Shown here piece after piece: positions 56,801 through 64,000 of a stretch of 64,000 nt of DNA (positions are counted from its first letter, which is position 1; every line of letters starts with the position of its first letter). Where the stretch lies: the NCBI GenBank assembly GCA_016987375.1, contig PJRA01000313.1, positions 811,163 through 875,162 of the forward strand. Reading direction: 5' to 3'. The notes beneath the pieces are model-generated. The model had not been told where the DNA came from, ran no database searches, and was given only the letters and a program-made list of their open reading frames with translations. Both the position numbers and the translations under genes were made by a program. The stretch is from Brachionus koreanus (Eukaryota; Rotifera; Eurotatoria; Ploima; Brachionidae).

Positions 56801-57704
56801 TCATCTCTGCCCCATATAGGCCAATTTTGAAAGTTCAAATTGTGCTTAAAACTTTCATGACGATTTTCGCCAAAACCATACACGTTTGCCGACGGCAATT
56901 TGGTGCTTATTTGTTTGTGCAGCTTATCGAATATTATTGGGCCCAAACTAGAATCCCACCTTTTATTTATTATTTGGATTTAAATAATAATTTATTCCTG
57001 TCAAAGAAAAAAATATCTATCTTACAGAACAGTGCCAGTACTTTTTCTTATTATTTTAAAATTAAAATCATTTTCATCTACATGTACTTCATATCTTGGA
57101 TCTTTAGCTTTTCGATTTGGCTTGTTTATCTCAATTGGAACTTCGTATTCTCTTAAATCAGCATTTTCAATCTTTTTTAAAAATTAAAATTTTATCTAAT
57201 GAAAATTTTTTTTTTCAATTTAATTACTTTAAACCTCAAAGCATAGTCATCCAAAAATTCAAATATTAATTTAAGATTTTTATTATTTTGCTGAGAGTTT
57301 CTAAGCTGAATTGTGTACGTCAGTCCAAGTGGAGTCTCTTCTTTAGTGCCAACATTAAACGATAGTTTTTCTTTGAGATAAAAGCATGAAGGCACATCTT
57401 GATTGTTATCAATCGATTCATATCCACAATAGTCCAATTTATCACACTCTTGTTTAACAAGTTGGGAATTTATTTCTCCTTTGAGCCACGGCACACAATC
57501 GATTCTGAGATTTTTTTCCACTGGAATTATTTTTTCTTCATCTTTACTTTCGGTTGATCCCAAGACAACTCCTAGGACAATGCCTATGGTTGCCAGCACA
57601 ACAAATGTAGATCCCAAAACTAGCACTAAAACTTTGTGTCTATAATACCAGGCTTTAAAAGCAGAGTCCTTTTGCGGACCTTCTTCAATTGAAACTGAAT
57701 TCAT
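44863..57704 (-). CDS. Two-domain GH31 glucosidase (maltase-glucoamylase/sucrase-isomaltase type)
   Basis: Brush-border-type type II membrane enzyme with two GH31 units in tandem, releasing glucose from alpha-glucans. Fourteen minus-strand exons give 1854 aa (human MGAM 1857): 57228-57704, 57026-57171, 56788-56959, 56513-56725, 56062-56454, 55894-56010, 55480-55836, 55218-55424, 51418-52485, 49503-49651, 48906-49443, 48146-48792, 45158-45995 and 44863-45105. A cytosolic tail and membrane anchor (residues about 25-49) precede a trefoil-like module (RIDCVPW), GH31 unit 1, a short second trefoil-like module ([12 protein letters not shown]) and GH31 unit 2. Nucleophiles: D507 (DMNEPAVF) and D1407 ([10 protein letters not shown]); acid/base: D626 (HWTGDN) and D1526 (HWLGDN). 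All four are present, so both units look active. Large introns carry mobile elements and the one assembly gap, which lies in an intron. Confidence 0.93.
46190..46290. repeat. Short G/C-richer repeat units in GH31 intron
   Basis: The unit aagcggatgcggaa occurs twice (near 46202 and 46248) with a third partial atgcggaaaa, standing out from the A/T-rich intron. Origin is unknown. Confidence 0.4.
46850..47580 (-). mobile_element. Decayed mariner transposon in GH31 intron
   Basis: Reading the minus strand, an HTH block near 47570-47515 (like the one at 1160) is followed near 47230 by [17 protein letters not shown], where x is a stop and the usual WWD catalytic Asp is Asn. Further on come [20 protein letters not shown] (equivalent of HPPYSPDLAP) and the C-terminal [19 protein letters not shown] near 46900. 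Order and spacing match a full-length mariner transposase broken by stops and frameshifts. Confidence 0.8.
49955..50055. repeat. Copy of the ~100-bp dispersed repeat
   Basis: aagtatttcacagacatagt, actgtgccatttatatttat and tcaataacctaaacta match 7440-7530 and 36165-36255. It lies in an intron of the two-domain GH31 gene. Confidence 0.7.
50617..50850. mobile_element. MITE with perfect 9-bp target duplication
   Basis: 234 bp bounded by inverted repeats: GGCAATGTGAAATTCCATAC at the left end is repeated exactly (23 bp in all) as the reverse complement of the right end. Flanks are catagtgtc at 50608-50616 and again at 50851-50859. An inner inverted pair (tctgcaaaatctctgcaaa / its complement) lies at 50738-50756 and 50809-50827. 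There is no coding content. It sits in a GH31 intron. Confidence 0.88.
54478..54775 (-). pseudogene. Broken AT-hook-like protein fragment
   Basis: The minus-strand frame ends [20 protein letters not shown], then [12 protein letters not shown] (AT-hook-like core GRP) and [11 protein letters not shown]. An upstream stretch [17 protein letters not shown] is in a different frame, so there is a frameshift near 54660. It is carried inside the transposon at 54302-54984, next to the assembly gap, so its 5' part may be missing from the sequence. Confidence 0.45.
54814..54866. other. Assembly gap (53 N)
   Basis: A run of N inside the inverted-repeat element. The true gap length may differ. It lies in an intron, so the GH31 coding frame is unaffected. 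Confidence 0.98.
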
Positions 57705-58366
57705 TCGATCTAAAATGACTTTAATTTATTAAATTAGCTCTTGTATTTATAATGTCTGATAAATTTTTTGATTATTGTCATAGCTATTAAATAAAAATGA
57801 CGGATTAATTTTTACAACCATGATAAGAAATAAGAGCATTTAATTTTAGAAAAGCATGTAAAAGCAAGATAATGCTTTTTGTTTAACTAATAGATAAATA
57901 TTTTTGTGGCTAATTCTTATGTATTATCAGTTAAATAATTTTGTTAAAATATATCCAAGTAAAATAACCGAATAAAAAAAATTCAAAAAAGGCTTATTAG
58001 AAAAAATAAAAGAGGTTTTATTTGCTTTGTCATCAAAACAACATTTCCCATTATTTTATAATATGCTTATTTAATACCATTTGATTAAAAATCTTGGATG
58101 ATAAATGAATATTTATGGTAAGAAAATTTATTTAAAATTTAAAAAATTAAATCTACTTAAGAGTAAGAGAGGAAATTTTATTCGTTTGATTATTTGTGTA
58201 AGACTGACATTTTATATAACTTGCTCAAAATCAAAATCAATAAAAAGATAAAATTGAGAAAAAAAATTGTTCAAGTGCTTGTGTAACAAAAGATTTTTAG
58301 CAAATTAATTGATTATTTACGAGGGGAACTTAGTTAAATTTAAAGTGAATTAATTTGTAAAAATAA
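57705..58366. other. Intergenic between GH31 start and tRNA-Gly
   Basis: A/T-rich sequence with no gene seen. It should contain the promoter of the two-domain GH31 gene. Confidence 0.5.
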
Positions 58367-58437
58367 GCACTGGTGGTTCAGTGGTAGAATGCTCGCCTGC
58401 CACGCGGGCGGCCCGGCTTCGATTCCCGGCCAGTGCA
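58367..58437 (+). tRNA. tRNA-Gly (anticodon GCC), T-stem variant
   Basis: 71 nt: GCACTGGTGGTTCAGTGGTA start, anticodon loop CTGCCACG, acceptor closing CCAGTGC, discriminator A, T-run directly after. Compared with the copy at 63232-63302, position 53 is C instead of G (CGGCTTCGATTCCCGG), breaking the otherwise invariant 53:61 pair and altering the B box. Confidence 0.9.
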
Positions 58438-59781
58438 TTTTTTAAAGCTTTTTAATCATTTAGACTGAGACAATTTTTTTAATTTTTGAAAAAATTTTTG
58501 TGAAAGAATTTTTAAAAACCTAACTACCTAATAAGAAGTTTTAATTTTATCAAAATAACAAGAATAAATAGCAATAAATTTCGTAGTAAAATAAGTAAAT
58601 TTTTATATTTAAATAAAAAAAATAAAAATTTTAAGATAAAGCTTTTGCGGAATTGTAAATATCAACTTAAGTTTTTTATGTAATTTATTAAAGAAATTAG
58701 ATAAGGATTGTTATATACATAAATTTCATAAGATTTTTGGTATAAATAAATAAAAGTCAAAAAAAGTTTGTGAAAAATTTTTACAAAATTTTGTCAAATT
58801 AATTTAGAACAAAAAATACATTAAATAAAAATATTTTAGTCAAAAATAAATTTTTAAATTTTAAATAGTAATTTAAATGAAATTTTTTAATTTTTTTTAA
58901 TCTCTAATCAATATTGTTCAAATATCCAAAATAAAACAAGTAAAAATTTTGCAAAATATGAAAATCTAAAATTTTGTGTAGCATTGAGAATAGAATTTTT
59001 TATTTTTTTTTCCCTAAAAAACCTATAGTCATAAACCATAGCATTAGACGTTCTAATTTTTAATTTTTTAGATTTAAACTCAGATAATATAAATTATAAT
59101 GATTAGGTTAAAAAAACTCTCAACTTTATTTATCGGATCAATTTTGACGGAGGTTTTTACAATCAAAGTTGATAAATCTGACGTAAACTTAATGGTGCAT
59201 TATTTAATTTTTAATATTCAAAATTCACAAAGCTTTCAAAAATGGAATTTAATTTTAATTTTATTAAATTTGTTGATCAAGAGTTTTAATATTTAATGAT
59301 ATTAAAAAAATTTTTGAAGATAAATTTGAATTTTTTTTTTCAAATTAAAATATCAGGTTCAGAAAGAAAACAATTTAAAATTCATATTTGATTAATACAA
59401 AGGATAGAATTTCAAAATCTAAAAATTTTGATGGAAAAAAAAATAAAATACATCTAAAATTTTCATTATATTTATTAATAAAAGCCACAACTCAGCTTCA
59501 GTAGAACCATGTCTAATAAATAAAAAGACTAGCTCATGACTGATGCCCTCTTCATCGTAGTGACTTGTAAAAATCTTCAATAAAAGAATACATACTTCTT
59601 AAATGATTTTTTTTTAAAAGTGATTTGATGCATACAAATAAAATTTTATTAATAGTAAAATTTCTTCAAATAAAAAAAGATTTTTTTGATTAATTCAATA
59701 ATATTAGTATAAAATAAAATAGACATCTTTTTCATTTATAAAATTTTGTTTTTTTGTTTCAGTTTAAAGCACATTTAAAAT
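58438..59781. other. Intergenic, no gene seen
   Basis: A/T-rich spacer between tRNA-Gly and 5S rRNA. A 65-codon frame at 59099 looks like chance. Confidence 0.55.
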
Positions 59782-59901
59782 GCCTAGGACCATATCACGT
59801 TGAATGCACCGGTTCTCGTCCGATCACCGAAGTTAAGCAACGTCGAGCCCGGTTAGTACTTGGATGGGTGACCGCCTGGGAATACCGGGTGTTCTAGGCC
59901 T
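59782..59901 (+). rRNA. 5S ribosomal RNA
   Basis: 120-nt typical metazoan 5S gene: gcctaggaccatatcacgtt start, gtccgatcaccgaagttaag (loop A/B region), then the internal Pol III control region with gcccggttagtacttggatg and ggtgaccgcctgggaatacc, and a gttctaggcct end pairing with the start. A T-rich stretch follows immediately. It is a single copy in the window, not in a tandem array. Confidence 0.97.
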
Positions 59902-60488
59902 ATTTTTTGTTTCTTTAATCAAGATAATACATTTTTATATTATTTCAAGTATGAAAATGGATTATTTTAAATATTGGGATGGAATCAATAAAATATTTTT
60001 TTATTATATATAACCCATGATTTTCTTTAACTTTTTGAAAATTTCTTATGGTGACTTGATTGCAAGTAAATGAATCTTTTAAATAAATTGATTTTAGATA
60101 TCTCAAATACTTCAACAATCAACAATCAACAATCAGAATTAGCTATTGAATACATTTTTTCAAAAATATTTTACTGGGGTTAAAAATTAAATCCGGACTT
60201 TCAAGTTTCCAACATTTTCATTATTCCGACATCAAATTATCGAACCAAATGGGTCGGATTATCGAAGGTTGACTGTAGTTTAATTTTTTTTTATCTATCT
60301 TTTTAATTTTAAGAAAACTTCGTTTTATTTTTTTCCAAATTTAAAAAAAATTCAAAAAATAGAATAAAAATTTTTAAATTCGTGGACAAAAAAACCTCTC
60401 AAGAAAAATATTTAATTTCTTTATAAATCCAATTTTTATTTATCTGTATGAAAAAAATTTAAGACTTTGATTGCTTTATGAATACAAG

Positions 60489-60561
60489 GCCCGGTTAGCT
60501 CAGTCGGTAGAGCGTGAGACTTTTAATCTCAAGGCCAAGGGTTCGAGCCCCTTATCGGGCG
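60489..60561 (+). tRNA. tRNA-Lys (anticodon UUU)
   Basis: 73 nt: acceptor GCCCGGT with ATCGGGC, D arm TAGCTCAGTCGGTAGAGC, anticodon arm GAGACTTTTAATCTC (anticodon TTT), T arm AGGGTTCGAGCCCCT, discriminator G. A strong T-run follows. Confidence 0.96.
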
Positions 60562-60694
60562 AATTTTTTTTTTCTAGAATAATTTATTATTTCATTTTGC
60601 ATTTGCATTGATTACATGTTTAACATTCATTTTTCTTCGCATTTAAAAGCTTGTAAATTAAGTTCTGTTTCGAATATATTAAAAAATTTTAAAA

Positions 60695-62456
60695 ATGTTG
60701 GCATCACAAATAGTATTCACTTTATTTATAATTTTTTTTTTTAAATTTATCAAAACTATTTTAAATTATATTGGTGATTTTCGTCGAAAAAAAGACCTTA
60801 AACATTTGCCAATCGTTCCTTTTGTCGGACATAAATTTCACCTCACTAAAAAAAGAACTGGTATAATTAACAACTGTTGTTAATTAAAAATTCTTATCAC
60901 TTAATAATTCATAGAATTGTACGATTATTTCTTAGAGCTTAGTGATGGATTCAAAAATGAACCGTTTTGGTGTTTATGGATCGGTTTGTTTGGCCACCTC
61001 TTTTCAATCTTTTTTTATTCTGTTTGATTTCAGGAACTATTCCAATAGCTATCATTCACCACTGTGATATTGTTGATGCTTTCTTTACAACTTCTCAGCA
61101 TACAAAAAAATCATGGCAGTACAATTTAGTTCATCCTTGGCTTGGTTCTGGTCTTTTGATTAGGTTTTTTTTTTAAATTAACTTGATTAGTTTTTATTAA
61201 TTTCTCCATAGTGAGGGTGATAAATGGTATTCTAGGCGAAGACTCCTCACTAAAGCCTATCATTTCGAAATATTGGAAAAGTTCAATGAGATAATGAATG
61301 AACACGCTGATTTATTGATTCAAAAATTTGAAAAATTAATTAAGGACAAGAAGAAAATTGAAATTTTCAAAGAATCAAAGCTGTGCACTTTGGATATTAT
61401 ATGCGAAACAGCTATGGGTGTAAATTTAGAGTCTCAAAAAAGTACTAATTTAGATTATGTTTGGTGTGTCGACAAGTAATAATAAATTAAAAAAATTTTT
61501 TTTTAATATTTGAAAAAAAATTAGCATAATTTAAAGAATTTTTTTTTCATAGAGCTTCTAAATTATTGAACGATAGGTTCAATGCACCCTGGTACTGGGC
61601 TGACTTTGTGTATTACAAGACAGAGCCTGGTAAAGAGTTCAAAAAGTGTCTTGATGTGCTACACAATTTTACCAAGGATATTATTCAAAAGCGAGATGCT
61701 GAATTTGATGATTTAAGCTACGAGTCCAAGGGAAAATTTGCTTTTTTAGACATACTATTAGCAGCAAAGAGAAATGATTCAGATTTGACTTTTCAGGACA
61801 TACAAGACGAAGTGGACACGTTTATGTTCGAGGGTCATGATACAACTGCTTCAGGTTTAGCATGGACCGTTCTTCTTTTGGCCGAATATCCAACAATCCA
61901 GGAAAAACTTTATCGAGAAATCGAGAAAGAATTAGGTAATTAATTATTGATTTATTTAAAATTAAAATTTTTTTTATCAGAAAATGGCAGTAAACAATTG
62001 ACTTCAAACGATTTGCGAAGGTTAAAATATTTGGATTGTGTAATTAAAGAGTCAATGCGCTTGTATCCACCAGTGCCTTATATTGGACGAACAATAACTG
62101 AAGATTGTGTCATTGGAGGCCATAAATTTAAAAAAAACGATCCAGTTATAATTGCTGTTTGCTCGATTCACAGAGATGAAAGATTTTTTTCCAATCCGGA
62201 AAAATTCGATCCGGATCGATTTTTGAATGAAAGTGAGCTAAACAAACATCCATACTGCTATATTCCTTTTTCAGCAGGAAGAAGAAATTGTATAGGCCAA
62301 AAGTTTGCCATGATGGAACTCAAGATAATTTTGACAAGTTTAGTTAGAAGATTCAAAATTAAATCTAGTAAAAAGTTGAATGATGTTGTCAAAGTAGCCG
62401 AGCTCACTCTCCACACTATTGATGATGTTTACATAAATTTAGAGCCAAGATTTTAA
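60695..62456 (+). CDS. Cytochrome P450, CYP4-like
   Basis: Microsomal haem-thiolate monooxygenase of the CYP4 clan (in animals often fatty-acid omega-hydroxylases). Six exons (60695-60860, 60915-60983, 61034-61163, 61212-61475, 61553-61935 and 61981-62456) give 495 aa. An N-terminal membrane anchor (MLASQIVFTLFIIFFFKFIK) and a basic/proline hinge (HLPIVPFVGHKFHL) lead in. The I-helix VDTFMFEGHDTTASGLAW is the CYP4 signature. The K-helix ExxR is KESMRLYPP (E361, R364), and the haem loop is PFSAGRRNCIGQKFA with the Cys ligand at 441. All key residues are present. Substrate cannot be told. Confidence 0.93.
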
Positions 62457-62784
62457 AATAAAAATTTTAAATTTTTTTATTTTTTTTTGATTTTACTAAG
62501 TTATCTTTTTACAAGAACTATAATTGTTTTCAAATTTAAATTAAGAAAAATCGATGTTAAAAAAACTAAAAATAAGCATTGATTTATTTATGGAAATATT
62601 TATTAATTGAATTTTGGTAACGAAAATAAAAAAAAATGACTGCTAATATTTTGAAATAGCATTAAGTAAAAATAAAATATTTCTATACAATAAAAAATAA
62701 CTTTTATAGTAAACTATTTTATTTTATAATAAAAAACAAATTAAGTAAAAATTTATTAGATAAAATGTAATTATTAAATTAGAT

Positions 62785-62975
62785 GGCAAAGTGAAAATGA
62801 TTTTAAATTTTTACATTTTCATATTTTTAGATTTTTTGTGCAGTTTTTCAGAAAATTAAAAAAACTCTCTCTAATTATTTGGTGAACAAAATAAAAATTA
62901 AAAATTTTCTGAAATATTGCACAAAAAATCTAAAAATATAAAAATGTAAAAATGTAAAATTATTTTCATTTTGCC
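62785..62975. mobile_element. MITE-like fold-back element, copy 2
   Basis: 191 bp with inverted ends: ggcaaagtgaaaatgatttt through gattttttgtgca at left, and tgcacaaaaaatctaaaaat through attattttcattttgcc at right, about 58 bp per arm. Flanks attagat on both sides are offset by one base. It is related to 17320-17488, and its GGCAA-TGAAA start resembles that of the MITE at 50617. Confidence 0.78.
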
Positions 62976-63231
62976 CATTAGATACATATCTGATTATCAT
63001 TAGTTGGTCATTGTCGATTTGTTTTTGTTTTTTTACTGATCTTCAAGTTGATGAAGATTCTAAACTAGCATTTATTTGTCTAAGACACAATCTAAAGGCT
63101 TTAATTGAAGTTATGATATTATTCTCTTGTTGGCATTTAGTTTTTCTTTATTGTTCAAAGGATTATTCATGCCGATACTATTGAAAATAAAGTAAAATTT
63201 ATTTAAAAAAAAATTAATGTTAAAAAAAAAA

Positions 63232-63302
63232 TGCACTGGCCGGGAATCGAACCCGGGCCGCCCGCGTGGCAGGCGAGCATTCTACCACTGAACCACCAGT
63301 GC
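63232..63302 (-). tRNA. tRNA-Gly (anticodon GCC), canonical copy
   Basis: 71 nt on the minus strand with a standard CCCGGGTTCGATTCCCGG T arm and CTGCCACG anticodon loop. Acceptor GCACTGG/CCAGTGC, discriminator A, T-run downstream. It differs from the plus-strand copy at 58367-58437 at T-stem position 53. Confidence 0.96.
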
Positions 63303-63499
63303 TTATATCAAATAAAGTTTGACTTTAAAGACTTATCTTTTTATTTTCAAATTTTAGGAAAACAATTAAACATTTAAACTTTTTTAATCTTTAATACATT
63401 ACGCTTAAATGATCACTTTATTTTTGAAAAATATTTAGTTGTTTTTTTGGCAATCTTCTTATTTTTATAATATGTTCAATTAAAATATTTTTTTTAAGA

Positions 63500-63735
63500 T
63501 TAGATTTTTTTGATTTTAGCATCTTTGTAATTTTAAAACTTTAAGTCATATGTTAAAATTAACAGAATTGAATCAAATTCAAATGATATATTTAACTATT
63601 TGTTAAAATTAAAAATGATGTAAGTAGAAAGCTTAAGTGAAAATTTTAAAATTTTGGTTAAGCTATGTAATTATTGGAAAAAAAACTATAACAACAGCAG
63701 GAACTCGTGAAATATGTCTAGTGGAAGGTTTTGCA
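63500..63735 (+). mobile_element. Mariner 5' fragment
   Basis: 63500-63560 matches 963-1035 (gattttagcatctttgtaat), and 63675-63730 matches the HTH block at 1140-1195 (ggaactcgtgaaatatgtct). The downstream part is unrelated, so only the 5' end survives. Confidence 0.65.
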
Positions 63736-64000
63736 GGTGTCAATGTTGGCTGACCCGTGACTTGACTACGAGTCTTGCGTCTCATGATAATACGAAATTA
63801 TAACTGAAATTTGACTCATCACAACAAATCTCTAATAATATTTAGAATTTGCTACTTTAAAATAATTCATTTTCTACTGTTAAAAACGAATTAAAAATTT
63901 CTATTTATCATTTGTTTAAATCAATTAGAAATTGATATTTACCATGTAAGTTATGCTTGGATAAAAACTTAGAATTGTCCATAAAAAACGACTTTAATTT

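Larger units (their letters stand above)
62457..64000. other. Intergenic right end with mobile elements and tRNA
   Basis: Contains a MITE (62785-62975), a tRNA-Gly (63232-63302) and a mariner 5' fragment (63500-63735). No protein-coding gene was seen up to the window end. Confidence 0.55.

Noticed and set aside
44863..57704. Treating the two GH31 units as two separate genes
   Set aside because: Exon 51418-52485 encodes the end of unit 1, the second trefoil-like module and the start of unit 2 in one frame, so they are one protein.
59099..59296. 65-codon plus-strand frame between tRNA-Gly and 5S rRNA
   Set aside because: Composition is that of translated A/T-rich spacer (Leu, Ile, Asn, Phe, Lys); no splice partners, motif or promoter sign.
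63740..63790. Non-A/T-rich stretch gttggctgacccgtgactt near the right edge
   Set aside because: Too short and without a frame, fold or second copy in the window to support any call.

Overview
The window is AT-rich (roughly three quarters A+T by eye) eukaryotic nuclear DNA. Most introns are short (about 45-70 nt, GT-AG), and a few large introns are packed with transposon debris. Gene content is animal: virilizer, COPS3, TFB1M, COA4, EARS2, TBCC, RPL23A, a CYP4-type P450, a repulsive-guidance-molecule-like domain and sucrase-isomaltase-type glucosidases. Base composition, compactness and gene content would fit a small invertebrate such as a monogonont rotifer (Brachionus-like); that assignment is inference and was not tested by search.

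Layout. 1-2288: two tandem thiopurine-methyltransferase-like genes on the minus strand (the first cut by the window edge) with a mariner remnant between them. 2466-9035: a single-domain GH31 alpha-glucosidase (minus, 17 exons, 982 aa) whose first intron holds a 5'-truncated LINE and a second reverse-transcriptase fragment. 11044-11933: RPL23A (minus) with a box C/D snoRNA in its second intron and a related snoRNA just downstream. 14377-15713: a gene for an acidic-tailed repeat protein and a head-to-head pair of tRNA-Val genes. 17641-20355: a one-exon secreted or GPI-anchored protein joining leucine-rich repeats to an RGM-like C-terminal half.

22505-32314 is a compact plus-strand block: COPS3, an SLC37-type transporter, TFB1M, TBCC, COA4 and EARS2. 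COA4 and EARS2 overlap. TFB1M, COA4 and EARS2 all serve mitochondrial gene expression or respiration. 33371-34372 holds tRNA-Leu and a four-exon coiled-coil gene. 37080-42312 is virilizer, the large scaffold of the m6A methyltransferase complex.

44863-57704 is a two-domain GH31 enzyme (minus, 14 exons, 1854 aa, the size and architecture of maltase-glucoamylase/sucrase-isomaltase). Its introns carry a mariner relic, a MITE with 9-bp target duplications, and a terminal-inverted-repeat element that contains the only assembly gap. The right end holds tRNA-Gly, 5S rRNA, tRNA-Lys, a CYP4 gene, a MITE, a second tRNA-Gly and another mariner fragment.

Exon junctions were assigned by hand from GT-AG sites, reading frame and family similarity. 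In every spliced model the phases add up to an open frame. Products are inferred from remembered family motifs, not from database searches.
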